DNA of 64,000 nt from Ancalomicrobiaceae bacterium S20 (GCA_040269895.1 CP158568.1:186001-250000); one strand, 5' to 3'; shown: positions 54,890 to 64,000, counted from the stretch's first letter. The notes: generated by a model from the letters alone, not told the origin. Numbers and translations: made by a program.

Positions 54890-56182
54890 ATGACGGATCT
54901 CACGAAGAAGCCGAGCGGCGTCAGCCGTCGTTCGGTGCTCAAGGGCGCCGCCGGCATCGCCGGTTTCGCCGCCGGCTCGGGCGCCATCACCGGCTTCCCG
55001 TATGTGAAGTCGGCCGAGCCGAAGGTGCTGCGCTACCTCGGCACCGGCGTCAACGAAGGTGACCTCATCGGCAAGAAGTGCTTCGAGGACACCGGCATTA
55101 AGATCGAATACATCACCGCGACGACCGACGACGTCACCAAGCGCGTGATCACGCAGCCGAACTCGTTCGACGTGCTCGACACGGAATACTTCTCGCTGAA
55201 GAAGCTGGTTCCCTCGGGCAATATCTTGGCCCTCGACTCCAAGAAGATCAAGGAGTTCGACAACATCACCCCGGTGTTCACCAAGGGTGCTCTGCCGTCC
55301 GGCAAGAAGATCGGCGATCAGGGCACCGCGCCCTGGAAGGTGCTCTATCTCGAAGGCAAGGATTCGAAGACCTTCGCCAAGGCGCCGACCGAGTTCGTGA
55401 CCCTGATCCCGACGGTCTACAACGCCGACACGCTCGGCATCCGCCCGGACCTGATCAAGCGTCCGATCTCGTCCTGGGCCGAGCTCCTGAACCCCGAGTT
55501 CAAGGGCAAGGCCTCGATCCTGAACATCCCGTCGATCGGCATCATGGATGCCGCGATGGTCGTCGAGGCGACCGGCCAGTACAAGTACCCGGACAAGGGG
55601 AACATGACCAAGGCCGAGATCGACATGACCATGAAGATCCTGACCGAGGCGAAGAAGGCCGGCCAGTTCCGCGCCTTCTGGAAGGACTTCAACGAGTCCG
55701 TCAACCTGATGGCCTCGGGCGAGACCGTGATCCAGTCGATGTGGTCGCCGGCGGTGACCAAGGTCCGCTCGATGGGCATTCCCTGCGTGTTCCAGCCGCT
55801 CAAGGAAGGCTATCGCTCCTGGGCTTCGGGCTTCTGCGTCTCGAAGGGCGTTTCGGGCGCGAAGCTCGAGTGGGCGTACGAGTTCGTGAACTGGTTCCTG
55901 TCCGGCTGGGCCGGCGCCTACCTGAACCGCCAGGGCTACTATTCGGCCGTGCTGTCGACCGCCAAGGCGCACATGGAGCCCTACGAGTGGGCCTACTGGA
56001 TGGAAGGCAAGCCGGCCGAGAAGGACATCAAGGCGCCGGACGGCTCGCTGCTCGAGAAGGCCGGCGCGGTCCGCGACGGCGGCTCCTACGACGACCGCAT
56101 GGGATCGGTCGCGTGCTGGAACGCCATCATGGACGAGAACGACTACATGGTCCGCAAGTGGAACGAGTTCATCGCCGCTTGA
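54890..56182 (+). CDS. ABC transporter substrate-binding protein, Tat-type signal
   Basis: A 430-residue spermidine/putrescine-like binding protein. The N terminus has a twin-arginine signal (VSRRSVLKGAAGIAGFAAG), so it is probably exported folded. LDTEYFSLKKLVPSGNILALDSKKI and NADTLGIRPDLIKRPISSWAELLNPEFKGK are typical of the fold. ATG 54890 after GAGAAGGAA. The ligand is probably the ureide or hydantoin compound degraded by the downstream enzymes; this is context, not motif, evidence. Confidence 0.92.
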   Translation: MTDLTKKPSGVSRRSVLKGAAGIAGFAAGSGAITGFPYVKSAEPKVLRYLGTGVNEGDLIGKKCFEDTGIKIEYITATTDDVTKRVITQPNSFDVLDTEYFSLKKLVPSGNILALDSKKIKEFDNITPVFTKGALPSGKKIGDQGTAPWKVLYLEGKDSKTFAKAPTEFVTLIPTVYNADTLGIRPDLIKRPISSWAELLNPEFKGKASILNIPSIGIMDAAMVVEATGQYKYPDKGNMTKAEIDMTMKILTEAKKAGQFRAFWKDFNESVNLMASGETVIQSMWSPAVTKVRSMGIPCVFQPLKEGYRSWASGFCVSKGVSGAKLEWAYEFVNWFLSGWAGAYLNRQGYYSAVLSTAKAHMEPYEWAYWMEGKPAEKDIKAPDGSLLEKAGAVRDGGSYDDRMGSVACWNAIMDENDYMVRKWNEFIAA

Positions 56183-56190
56183 TGATCTGA

Positions 56191-56265
56191 GCGCGCGCGT
56201 CGGCCTCGCCGGCGCGCAGTTCCCGAAAATTCCTGCCGGGCATCCCGTTGGACGGGGACGCCCGG
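56191..56265 (+). promoter_or_regulatory. Two intercistronic hairpins after the binding-protein gene
   Basis: A GCGCGC...GCGCGC stem around CGGCCTCGCCG (56191-56217) and a longer stem CCGGGCATCCCGT/ACGGGGACGCCCGG with a 3-base loop and small bulge (56236-56265). Neither is followed by a T run. As in the first ABC operon, they probably stabilise the binding-protein mRNA. Confidence 0.55.
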
Positions 56266-56308
56266 CACGGACCTCTCCGCATCTCGCTCTCGTATCCGGG
56301 AACCGATC

Positions 56309-57241
56309 ATGGCCGCAGCCGCCCCGACCGCCGGACCGTCTCAGAAGTCGAAGTCGCCGATCGATCGCGCCTCGGATCAGCTCCTCGCCTGGGCGCAGGC
56401 GCTGCCGATGACGCTCGTCTTCGCGTTCTTCTTCCTGCTGCCGCTCGCGCTGGTCGTCATGGTCAGCTTCTGGGACTACAACGAATACGAGATGATCCCG
56501 ACCTTCTCGGGTCGCGGCTACACCGACACGTTCGAGGGTTGCCTCGCCGAACTGCCGAACCTCTGCACGATCCTGAAGACCTACGCGAAGACGCTGAAGC
56601 TCTGCTTCCTGGTCTGGATCATCACGCTGACGATCGGATTCACCGTCGCCTATTTCCTGGCTTTCCACGTCAAGTCAAAGACTTGGCAGATCATGCTGTC
56701 GCTCCTGTGCACGATCCCGTTCTGGACCTCGAACGTGATCCGCATGATCGCCTGGATCCCGCTGCTCGGCCGCAACGGGCTGGTGAACCAGGGGCTGGTC
56801 GGTGCCGGCATTGTCGACAAGCCGCTGGAGTGGCTGCTCTATTCCGAATTCTCCGTGGTGCTCGCGCTCGTACACCTGTTCACGTTCTTCATGGTGGTGC
56901 CGATCTTCAACTCGATGATCCGCATCGACAAGTCGCTGATCGAGGCGGCCTATGACGCCGGCGCCACCGGATGGCAGACGCTCGTCAACGTGATCATGCC
57001 GCTCGCCAAACCGGGCATCGTGATCGGCTCGATCTTCGTCATCACCATCGTGATGGGCGATTTCATCACCGTCGGCGTGATGGGCGGCCAGCAGATCGCC
57101 TCGGCCGGCAAGATCATCGAGACGCGGCTCAACGCGCTGCAGTTCCCCGCCGCCGCCGCCAACGCCGTGATCCTGCTCGGCGTGACCCTCCTCATCATCG
57201 CCGCGCTGTCGAAGCTCGTCGATATCCGCAAGGAGCTCTGA
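56309..57241 (+). CDS. ABC transporter permease, first subunit (polyamine-type)
   Basis: A 310-residue PotB-like protein with six predicted membrane segments after a Ser/Pro-rich start. EAA loop: EAAYDAGATGWQTLVNVIMPLAKPG. A periplasmic loop (GCLAELPNLC) carries two Cys. ATG 56309; the stop is one base before the next start. Confidence 0.92.
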   Translation: MAAAAPTAGPSQKSKSPIDRASDQLLAWAQALPMTLVFAFFFLLPLALVVMVSFWDYNEYEMIPTFSGRGYTDTFEGCLAELPNLCTILKTYAKTLKLCFLVWIITLTIGFTVAYFLAFHVKSKTWQIMLSLLCTIPFWTSNVIRMIAWIPLLGRNGLVNQGLVGAGIVDKPLEWLLYSEFSVVLALVHLFTFFMVVPIFNSMIRIDKSLIEAAYDAGATGWQTLVNVIMPLAKPGIVIGSIFVITIVMGDFITVGVMGGQQIASAGKIIETRLNALQFPAAAANAVILLGVTLLIIAALSKLVDIRKEL

Positions 57242-57242
57242 G

Positions 57243-58133
57243 ATGGGCGGAGAACGCGGCAAGGCCTTCTATTTCCTCGCCTTTTTCTTTGCGCTCTACG
57301 TCCTGTTCCTGTACGGGCCGATGATCGCGATCTTCGTGCTGTCGTTCCAGGGACCGGAGGGCGGGCTCACCTTTCCGATGAACGGCTTCTCGTTCTACTG
57401 GTTCGGCAAGCTCTACGAGGGCAACGGCATCATCAAGATCGGCGCGTCGTTCCTGCGGTCGTTCAAGCTCGGCCTGGTGGTGATGCTGTTGACGGTCGCG
57501 ATCTCGGTCGCGGCGGGGCTTGCGTTCCGCAAGAAGTTCCGCGGCTCGGCGGCGCTGTTCTACATCGCGATCGCCAGCCTGATCGTGCCGTCGATCATCA
57601 CCTCGCTCGGCATCGCGCTCGAGTTCCGTATCATGGACGACGTGGTCCGCCACTACGGCCCGTCGTGGCTCGCCGATACCCACACGACCTTCATGGGCCT
57701 GTTCACCTCCGGCCTCGGCGCGCACCTGACCTGGACGTTGCCGTTCGGCCTCCTGATCATGTTCGCGATCTTCAACCGCTTCAATCCGGCTTACGAGGAG
57801 GCCGCGCGCGACCTCGGCGCGACGCCATGGCAGACGTTCCGCCATGTCGTGCTGCCGATCATCCTGCCGTCGGTGGTCGGTATCGGCCTGTTCGGCTTCA
57901 CGCTGTCCTGGGACGAGATCGCGCGGTCGAGCCAGGTGATCGGCGAGGTCAACACGCTGCCGCTCGACCTGCAGGGCCTGACCACTACCGTGACCAAGCC
58001 CGACATCTACGCGCTCGGCACGGTGACCTCGGCGGTGTCCTTCGTGGTGATCTTCGCCGCGCTGTTCGCGATCCGCGCCTTGCAGAACCGGCAGGCGAAG
58101 CAGGGCTCGGATGCGGGATCCGGCATGGTGTGA
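57243..58133 (+). CDS. ABC transporter permease, second subunit (polyamine-type)
   Basis: A 296-residue PotC-like permease, six membrane segments. EAA loop: YEEAARDLGATPWQTFRHVVLPIILP, followed by SWDEIARSSQVIG. The start follows the previous stop by one base, so translation is coupled. Confidence 0.92.
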   Translation: MGGERGKAFYFLAFFFALYVLFLYGPMIAIFVLSFQGPEGGLTFPMNGFSFYWFGKLYEGNGIIKIGASFLRSFKLGLVVMLLTVAISVAAGLAFRKKFRGSAALFYIAIASLIVPSIITSLGIALEFRIMDDVVRHYGPSWLADTHTTFMGLFTSGLGAHLTWTLPFGLLIMFAIFNRFNPAYEEAARDLGATPWQTFRHVVLPIILPSVVGIGLFGFTLSWDEIARSSQVIGEVNTLPLDLQGLTTTVTKPDIYALGTVTSAVSFVVIFAALFAIRALQNRQAKQGSDAGSGMV

Positions 58134-58180
58134 GGTGCGCGTCGGGGAACGCGTGCCGATACGATAACAACGAGAATGCA

Positions 58181-58918
58181 ATGCTGATCCACGTCGTCAA
58201 TCCGAACACCACCGTCTCGATGACCGACAAGATCGCCGCCGCGGCGCGGGCGGTCGCCTCGACCGGCGTCGAGATCCTGGCGACCCAGCCGGAGACCGGG
58301 CCGGTGTCGATCGAGGGCTACTACGACGAGGCCTTCGCCATTCCGGGCATGCTGATGCGGATCCTCGAGGCCGAGAAGGCCGGGGCGCAGGCGCATGTGA
58401 TCGCCTGTTTCGATGACACCGGGCTCGATGCCGCGCGGTCCGCGGTGTCCTCGCCCGTGATCGGCATCGGCGAGGCGGCCTATCACGTCGCGAGCCTGAT
58501 CGCCGGCAAGTTCTCGGTGGTCACGACGGTCGCCCAGGCGATCCCGGTCATGGAGCACAATCTCGTCCGCTACGGTCTCGCCTCGCGCTGCGCCCGTGTG
58601 CGCGCCGGCGGTTTCGAGGTGCTGGCGCTGGAGGAGGAGGGTTCCGACGCGCGAGCGAAGATCTCGGCCGAGATCGAGGCCGCCAAGGTCGAAGAGCGCG
58701 CCGAGGCGATCGTGCTCGGCTGCGCCGGCATGGCGGATCTCGCGGCCGATCTCTCGGTCGAGCATGGACTGCCGGTGATCGACGGTGTCGCCGCGGCCGT
58801 GGCGCTCGCCGAAGGGCTGATCAAGCTCGGCGTGAAAACCTCGAAGCGCGGCGGCTACACGCCGCCGCTCAGAAAGCCCTATGCCGGCGCTTTCGCGGCT
58901 TACGCCTACCCGGGGTGA
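58181..58918 (+). CDS. Aspartate/glutamate/hydantoin racemase family protein
   Basis: A 245-residue cofactor-independent racemase. It begins LIHVVNPNTTVSMTDKI, typical of allantoin and hydantoin racemases. The two catalytic Cys are in VIACFDDTGLDAAR and VLGCAGMADL, and PVIDGVAAAVALAEGLI is near the end. It probably racemises a hydantoin or allantoin so that a stereospecific hydrolase downstream can use it. ATG 58181, 47 bp after the permease; four bases before the GNAT gene. Confidence 0.9.
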   Translation: MLIHVVNPNTTVSMTDKIAAAARAVASTGVEILATQPETGPVSIEGYYDEAFAIPGMLMRILEAEKAGAQAHVIACFDDTGLDAARSAVSSPVIGIGEAAYHVASLIAGKFSVVTTVAQAIPVMEHNLVRYGLASRCARVRAGGFEVLALEEEGSDARAKISAEIEAAKVEERAEAIVLGCAGMADLAADLSVEHGLPVIDGVAAAVALAEGLIKLGVKTSKRGGYTPPLRKPYAGAFAAYAYPG

Positions 58919-58922
58919 GGTG

Positions 58923-59777
58923 ATGACGGCGGCGGGCCAGTTCGAGGTGACGACGGCGAGCGCGACCGACCTCGCGACGATGGTCGGCTGGGCCGCCGCC
59001 GAAGGCTGGAACCCCGGACGCGGCGACGCGGCACCGTTCCATGCCGCCGACCCACACGGCTTTCTGATCGGCCGGCTCGACGGGGCGCCGATCGGCTGCA
59101 TCTCGGTGGTGCGCTACGGCACCGACTTCGGCTTTCTCGGCTTCTACATCGTCGCGCCGGAGCATCGCGGCCGCGGCTACGGGATGCGGATCTGGGACGC
59201 CGGCATGGCGTATCTCGCCGGCCGCACGGTCGGGCTCGATGGCGTCGTCGCCCAGCAGGCGAATTATGCCAAGTCCGGCTTCGTGCTCGCCCATCGCAAC
59301 GTCCGCTATGCCGGGCGGGTCACGTCCGAGGGGGCGATCGATCCGCGTGTCATGCCGGTCGATACCGGGCTCGCACCGGCCGTCGTCGCCTATGACCGGC
59401 CCTTGTTCCCGGCGGATCGCGGCGCCTTTCTCTCCGCCTGGCTCGACGGTTCGGGAGGCCGTTTGGCGCTCGCCTTCGTCGAGGACGGCGCGGTGCGCGG
59501 CTACGGCGTGATCCGGCCGGCGGAGGCCGGCTTCAAAATCGGGCCGCTGTTCGCCGACACGGCCGTGATCGCCGAGGCGCTGTTTCTCGCGCTCGCGGCG
59601 AGGGCCGAGAGCGATACGGTCGTGCTCGATCCGCCGGAGCCGAATTGCGCCGCGGTGGCGCTCGCGGTGCGTCACGGTCTTCAACCGGTGTTCGAAACCG
59701 CCCGCATGTATCGGGGCCCGGCACCGACGCTCGATCTCGATCGCATCTTTGGCATCACCAGTTTCGAACTCGGCTGA
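58923..59777 (+). CDS. GNAT family N-acetyltransferase
   Basis: A 284-residue protein. The N-terminal ~130 residues contain the acetyl-CoA fold (IGCISVVRYGTDFGFLGFYIVAPEHRGRGYG, with the R-G-x-G-x-G/A pyrophosphate loop). A second domain follows (LAFVEDGAVRGYGVIRPAEAGFKIGPLFAD). ATG 58923 after GGTGAGG, only four bases after the racemase stop. The acceptor may be an amine or amino acid released by the pathway; no direct evidence. Confidence 0.85.
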   Translation: MTAAGQFEVTTASATDLATMVGWAAAEGWNPGRGDAAPFHAADPHGFLIGRLDGAPIGCISVVRYGTDFGFLGFYIVAPEHRGRGYGMRIWDAGMAYLAGRTVGLDGVVAQQANYAKSGFVLAHRNVRYAGRVTSEGAIDPRVMPVDTGLAPAVVAYDRPLFPADRGAFLSAWLDGSGGRLALAFVEDGAVRGYGVIRPAEAGFKIGPLFADTAVIAEALFLALAARAESDTVVLDPPEPNCAAVALAVRHGLQPVFETARMYRGPAPTLDLDRIFGITSFELG

Positions 59778-59842
59778 TCCCCTCGGATGCGCGGCGCGCG
59801 CTCCGATCCCTGCCGGTTCGCCTGAGAACAAGGAGAGACGCA

Positions 59843-61276
59843 ATGTCCGACTACGATCTCGTCATCCGCGGCGGCACCGTCGTGACCGCCGCCGATACGG
59901 TCCGCGCCGATGTCGGCATCCGCGCGGGCAAGATCGTCGCGGTCGCCGACAAGATCGAAGGCGGCGCCAAGGTGATCGATGCCTCGGGCCTCCTGGTCAT
60001 GCCCGGCGGCATCGACAGCCATGTCCATCTCGCCCAGCCCGCCTTCGGCGGCCCGAAAATGGCGGACGGCTTCGAGACCGGCACGCGCTCGGCGATCGCG
60101 GGCGGCAACACGACGGTGCTACCCTTCGCGCTGCAGCCGCGCGGCGCCTCGCTGCGCGCCTCGGTGACCGACTATCACAGGGAAGCCGACGGTCAGTCCT
60201 ACTGCGACTACGGCTTCCACCTGATCATTTCCGACCCGTCGCCCTCGGTGCTCGGGCAGGAACTGCCGGCGCTGGTCGGCGACGGCTACACCTCGTTCAA
60301 GGTGTTCATGACCTACGACGACCTCGTGCTCAACGACCGGCAGCTGCTCGAGGTGTTCGACTGCGCGCGCGGCTGCGGCGCGCTGGTGATGGTCCATTGC
60401 GAGGGCTACGACTCGATCAAGTTCATGACCGAGCGGCTGGAAGCCGCCGGCAAGACCGCCCCCTACTATCATGCGGTGTCGCGGCCGCAGGTGGTCGAGC
60501 GCGAGGCGACGCACCGGGCGATCAGCCATGGCGAGCTGATCGACGTGCCGATCATGATCGTGCACGTCTCCGGCCGCGAGCCGATGGAGCAGATCCGTTG
60601 GGCGCAGCAGAAGGGGCTCAAGGTCTATGGCGAGACCTGCACGCAGTACATCTCGCTGACCGCCGACGATCTCAAGGGTCTCAACATGGACGAGACCGGC
60701 GGCAAGTATGTCTGCTCGCCGCCGCCGCGCGACCACGCGTCGTGGGAGGCGATCTGGGAGGGTATCCGGGGCGGCGTGTTCCAGACCTTCTCGTCCGATC
60801 ACTGCCCGTTCTTCTACGAGGGCTCGGAAGGCAAGCTCAATCCGAAGGCGCGGACCTCGTTCAAGTGGGTGCCGAACGGCATCCCGGGCGTCGAGGTTCG
60901 GCTGCCGATCCTGTGGTCGAAGGGCGTCGGCGAGGGGCGGATCACGCCGAACGAGTTCGTCGCGCTGACTTCCACGAACCACGCCAAGATCTACGGCCTC
61001 TACCCGGAAAAGGGCTCGATCGGCGTCGGCTTCGACGCCGACATCGTGCTGTGGGATCCGAACCGCAAGGAGACGATCCGGCAGGAGCTCATGCACCACG
61101 GCTCCGACTACACGCCCTTCGAAGGCATCGCGGTCACCGGCTGGCCGGTCATGACGATCCTGCGCGGCGCTGTGGTCGCCGAAGAGGGCAGGATCCTCGG
61201 CACCAAGGCGGACGGCAAGTTCCTGAAGCGCGGGCTTTCACCTTACGCGGTGCCGACCGGGCGGACCTATCTCTGA
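59843..61276 (+). CDS. Dihydropyrimidinase/hydantoinase-type amidohydrolase
   Basis: Zinc enzyme of 477 residues that opens cyclic amides such as hydantoins or dihydropyrimidines. Metal and active-site residues are in place: DSHVHL, the carbamylated Lys in YTSFKVFMTYDD, His in MVHCEGYD and IVHVSGREP, and Asp in SSDHCPFFYEG. The CSPPPRD motif is typical of dihydropyrimidinases. ATG 59843 with AAGGAGAG upstream. The surrounding racemase and ureidoglycolate lyase favour a hydantoin/allantoin-like substrate over pyrimidines. Confidence 0.93.
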   Translation: MSDYDLVIRGGTVVTAADTVRADVGIRAGKIVAVADKIEGGAKVIDASGLLVMPGGIDSHVHLAQPAFGGPKMADGFETGTRSAIAGGNTTVLPFALQPRGASLRASVTDYHREADGQSYCDYGFHLIISDPSPSVLGQELPALVGDGYTSFKVFMTYDDLVLNDRQLLEVFDCARGCGALVMVHCEGYDSIKFMTERLEAAGKTAPYYHAVSRPQVVEREATHRAISHGELIDVPIMIVHVSGREPMEQIRWAQQKGLKVYGETCTQYISLTADDLKGLNMDETGGKYVCSPPPRDHASWEAIWEGIRGGVFQTFSSDHCPFFYEGSEGKLNPKARTSFKWVPNGIPGVEVRLPILWSKGVGEGRITPNEFVALTSTNHAKIYGLYPEKGSIGVGFDADIVLWDPNRKETIRQELMHHGSDYTPFEGIAVTGWPVMTILRGAVVAEEGRILGTKADGKFLKRGLSPYAVPTGRTYL

Positions 61277-61353
61277 ACCGGCGATGCGCGGCGGAGGTCA
61301 TCCGGACGGCCGCCGCCCGCAGCGGCAGAGGCCGGCAATGAGGATTTAGATTG

Positions 61354-61824
61354 ATGCTCGTTTTGCATGCGGAACGCATATCGAGGGAGGCGTTCGCGCC
61401 TTTCGGCGCGCTGCTCGATCCGGCGATCGACCGGCCGCGGATCAACTTCGCCGGGCCGACGACCAACGATCGGCCGGCGGCGCGGGCCAATCTCGCGATC
61501 GTGCGCCCGCCGGTGGTGGCGAGCGGCGTCGTGATCGACGTGGTCGAACGGCACCCGTTCTCGACCCAGGCGTTCATGCCGCTCGATGTCGCGGCCTATG
61601 TGATCGTGGTGGCGCCGGACGGGGCGGACGGTCAGGCCGATCTCGACCGCGCGCGGGCCTTCGTCGTGCCGGGCACGACGGGGATCGTCTATGGCGTCGG
61701 CACCTGGCACGTCGGCATGAGCGTGCTCGAACGGCCCGGCGGCATGGCGATGCTGGTGCATGAGGACGGCACGGACGACGATTGCGAATACGTGACCGTG
61801 CCGGGGTTCTCGGTGGTGTGGTGA
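61354..61824 (+). CDS. allA: Ureidoglycolate lyase family protein
   Basis: A 156-residue cupin-type enzyme that splits ureidoglycolate into glyoxylate and urea, the end of allantoin breakdown. Landmarks: AFAPFGALLD, ERHPFSTQAFMPL, and GIVYGVGTWHVGMSVLERP. ATG 61354 after AGGATTTAG; an in-frame TTG lies one codon upstream. Last gene of the run, closed by a hairpin. Its presence is the best evidence that the operon handles a ureide. Confidence 0.88.
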   Translation: MLVLHAERISREAFAPFGALLDPAIDRPRINFAGPTTNDRPAARANLAIVRPPVVASGVVIDVVERHPFSTQAFMPLDVAAYVIVVAPDGADGQADLDRARAFVVPGTTGIVYGVGTWHVGMSVLERPGGMAMLVHEDGTDDDCEYVTVPGFSVVW

Positions 61825-61829
61825 GGCGC

Positions 61830-61856
61830 GGGCGCCGGATCGCGGGTCCGGCGCCC
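61830..61856 (+). terminator. Hairpin after allA
   Basis: Perfect 10-bp stem GGGCGCCGGA/TCCGGCGCCC with a 7-base loop, followed by TTCG. It lies between convergent allA and the thiolase gene and may serve both. Confidence 0.65.
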
Positions 61857-61898
61857 TTCGCGACAGTCTTGGCGGGGCAGGGCGTCGCCGCGCGCCCC

Positions 61899-63065
61899 TC
61901 ACTTCAGCGCTTGCAGCACCGACACGTAGTTGGCGACCGCCGCGCCGCCCATGTTGAAGATGCCCGCGACTTCGGCATCCTTGACCTGCATGTCGCCGGC
62001 AGTGCCGGTGAGCTGCATGGCGCTCATCACATGCATCGACACGCCGGTCGCGCCGATCGGATGGCCCTTGGACTTGAGGCCGCCCGAGGGGTTGACCGGC
62101 AACTTGCCGTCCTTGGTCGTGACGCCGTCGAGGATGGCGCGGGCGCCCTGGCCGGGCGCGGCGATGCCCATGGCTTCGTACTCGATCAGCTCGGCAATGG
62201 TGAAGCAGTCGTGGGTCTCGACGAGGTCGAGGTCGAAGATGCCGAGACCGGCCTTGTCGAGCGCCTGCTTCCAGGCGGCCTGACAGCCTTCGAATTTCAG
62301 GATGTCGCGCTTCGACAGCGGCAGGAAGTCCTGCGTGTGCGCCATGGCGCGGAAGGCGATCGCCTTCTTGGCGCCGAGCGCGGTCTCCATGTCGGTGACG
62401 ACCATCGCGGCGGCGCCGTCGGAGACGAGCGAGCAGTCGGTCCGCTTCAGCGGACCGGCGACGAACGGATTCTTCTCGCTCTCGTTCCGGCAGAACTCGA
62501 AGCCGAAGTCCTTGCGCATCTGGGCGTAAGGGTTGGCGACGCCGTTCTTGTGGTTCTTGGCGGCGATCGCGGCGAGCGCGTCGGACTGGTCACCCCAGCG
62601 CTGGAAATAGCTCTCGGCGATCTTGCCGAACACGCCGGCGAAGCCGTTCGGCGTGTCGCCTTCCTCGGCGAGATAGGACGCCTTCAGGAGATACTGGCCG
62701 ATCTCCTTGCCGGGCGTCTTGGTCATCTGTTCGACGCCGACGACGAGCACGAAGCGGGCCTGGCCGGCGCGGATCGACTTGACCGCCTGGTGCACGGCGG
62801 CCGAGCCGGTCGCGCAGGCGTTTTCCACGCGGGTGGTCGGCTTGAAGCGCAGGCGCGGATCGGCCTGCAGCACCAGCGAGGCGGTGAAATCCTGCGGCGA
62901 GAAGCCGGCGTTGTAGTGGCCGAGGACGATCTCGTCGACGTCCTCCGGGCCGATGCCGGCGTCCTTGATCGCGGCGGTGGCGACCTGGACGATCAGGCTC
63001 TCGACCGTCTCGTTCTCGAGCTTGCCGAACGGCGTATGCGCCCAGCCGATGATCGCTGCAGACAT
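61899..63065 (-). CDS. Thiolase family acetyl-CoA acyltransferase
   Basis: A 388-residue SCP2-type thiolase. The nucleophilic Cys is in RVENACATGSAAVHQAV; the His and second acid-base region are VETHDCFTIAE and NPSGGLKSKGHPIGATG. Length and N terminus (MSAAIIGWAHTPFGKLENE) suit the family. ATG 63065 with GGGAGGC upstream. Reversible condensation or thiolysis of acyl-CoA; the physiological chain is unknown. Monocistronic here. Confidence 0.92.
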   Translation of the reverse strand: MSAAIIGWAHTPFGKLENETVESLIVQVATAAIKDAGIGPEDVDEIVLGHYNAGFSPQDFTASLVLQADPRLRFKPTTRVENACATGSAAVHQAVKSIRAGQARFVLVVGVEQMTKTPGKEIGQYLLKASYLAEEGDTPNGFAGVFGKIAESYFQRWGDQSDALAAIAAKNHKNGVANPYAQMRKDFGFEFCRNESEKNPFVAGPLKRTDCSLVSDGAAAMVVTDMETALGAKKAIAFRAMAHTQDFLPLSKRDILKFEGCQAAWKQALDKAGLGIFDLDLVETHDCFTIAELIEYEAMGIAAPGQGARAILDGVTTKDGKLPVNPSGGLKSKGHPIGATGVSMHVMSAMQLTGTAGDMQVKDAEVAGIFNMGGAAVANYVSVLQALK

Positions 63066-63288
63066 GACGTGCCTCCCAAACTCCGACGACGCCCGGATTA
63101 TTCGGTCGGGCGTTCGATTTCTGCGGCCGAGAGTATGCGAGGCCGTTCGGCTTGTGAACGGGTCCGTTCGTCGGGCAAGCCCTGCGCTTGGGTGCCGCGC
63201 GTTCCGCCCAGCGGACCGGGGCGACAGCGGGGTCCATGTTGCGGACCCCGGGCGCGTCCTTACCTCGCGACGCGTGCGTCCGATCCTC

Positions 63289-64000
63289 TCATTTCGCGAC
63301 GCGCGCGTCGCGGGCGAACAGATAGATGGCGATCGAGGCGGCAAGCAGGATGGCGAAGACGCCGAACAGCTTGGTGTAGATCTCGGCCGGGGCGACGCCG
63401 CTGCTGGCCAGCGCGCCGACATAGTGGCCGGAAATCGGCTGTATCACCGCAGCGCCGCCGATCATGGCCATGTTCATCAGGCTGAGACCGCGGCCGAGCA
63501 CGTGCTCGGGCAGGAAGGCGCGGGCATGGGCCATGACCACGCCATAGGTCATGCCGAAGCCGCCGATCACGGCGAAGGCGGCGGCCGCCGGCACGACGCC
63601 GAGGCTGGCGTTGGTCGCCAGCACGACGAGGGCGGCGACGGTCACGGCCTCGCCGATCGCGACCACCCATTTGCGTGTGCCGAACAGCCGGTCGAGCGGG
63701 CCGTAGACGAAGGCGCCGACGATCATGGCGATGCCCATCGCCATCACCGCGTTGCCGCGTTCGACGGGCCCGAGCCCATGCACATCGGCGAAATAGGGCC
63801 CGACCCAGAGGCCGCGCACGGCGGCGAGGATCGGATAGGAGGCGAGCGCGATCGGGAAGATCGGCCAGAGCGCTCGGACGCGGAAGACCTCGCCCATCGC
63901 GAAGGGGTTCGACGCCGGGCCCTTCCGCTCGGGTGCGGGCGGATCGCGAACCAGGATCGCGACCAGCGCGGTCGCGCCGAGGGTGAGGAGGCCGATCGCG
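63289..64000 (-). CDS. MFS transporter, truncated by the window edge
   Basis: C-terminal ~237 residues of a major facilitator transporter. The frame runs off the right end (IGLLTLGATALVAILVRDPP is a membrane helix followed by the central cytoplasmic loop). The visible part starts with loop residues ERKGPASNPFAMGEVFRV, then six hydrophobic segments including LFGTRKWVVAIGEAVTVAALVV. The start codon is outside the window. The substrate is unknown. Confidence 0.88.
   Translation of the reverse strand, partial: AIGLLTLGATALVAILVRDPPAPERKGPASNPFAMGEVFRVRALWPIFPIALASYPILAAVRGLWVGPYFADVHGLGPVERGNAVMAMGIAMIVGAFVYGPLDRLFGTRKWVVAIGEAVTVAALVVLATNASLGVVPAAAAFAVIGGFGMTYGVVMAHARAFLPEHVLGRGLSLMNMAMIGGAAVIQPISGHYVGALASSGVAPAEIYTKLFGVFAILLAASIAIYLFARDARVAK

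Overview
The window is GC-rich chromosomal DNA of an alphaproteobacterium, most likely Hyphomicrobiales (Rhizobiales). The main evidence is the conserved order murA - DUF2948 - hisD - UPF0262 - low-Mr phosphatase - infA - maf - yacG - tRNA-Phe at 32.2-38.9 kb, together with an ackA-fabI pair and several binding-protein ABC transporters. Gene density is high. Most starts are ATG, with a few GTG or TTG.

Layout. 0-6.8 kb: two tandem subtilisin-type autotransporter proteases whose last ~390 residues are identical. 6.8-16.8 kb: acetate kinase, enoyl-ACP reductase, PEP carboxylase, a PsiF-like periplasmic protein, a luciferase-like flavin oxidoreductase and a PAS/GGDEF/EAL protein. 16.8-31.3 kb: the most unusual region. 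A papain-like protease with a ~160-residue Asp/Glu tail and a 66-residue helical protein are transcribed leftward. Facing away from them, rightward, is a ~2,415-residue protein made of about 300 copies of an 8-residue Thr/Ser repeat (consensus T-T-T-Q-I-A-A-L). It is followed by a GT41 (OGT/SPINDLY-type) glycosyltransferase, a UDP-glucuronate decarboxylase and a UDP-glucose dehydrogenase. I read this as a candidate dedicated glycosylation locus: a Thr/Ser-rich acceptor, its transferase, and two enzymes that turn UDP-glucose into UDP-glucuronate and UDP-xylose. That link is inferred from gene order and composition.

31.4-39.4 kb: a lower-GC orphan gene beside tRNA-Phe, then the core housekeeping cluster, with a small protein beside murA that looks frameshifted. 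40.0-44.6 kb: tRNA-Thr and a complete binding-protein ABC importer with a structured leader, an mRNA-stabilising hairpin after the binding protein and a strong terminator. 44.6-50.0 kb: a soluble globin-coupled chemoreceptor, a TPR-glycosyltransferase and an ABC-F ATPase. 50.3-51.8 kb: an AT-rich toxin/immunity-like module, comprising the C-terminal part of a nucleotidyltransferase toxin, an overlapping small acidic gene, and a displaced alternative toxin tip that shares a 113-bp direct repeat with the intact copy.

51.8-64 kb: a DMT transporter, then a GntR/FCD regulator divergent from a nine-gene run (ABC importer, Asp/Glu-hydantoin racemase, GNAT, hydantoinase-type amidohydrolase, ureidoglycolate lyase) that looks like uptake and breakdown of a hydantoin or ureide compound. 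A thiolase and a truncated MFS transporter close the window. No CRISPR array, transposase, integrase or rRNA was seen.
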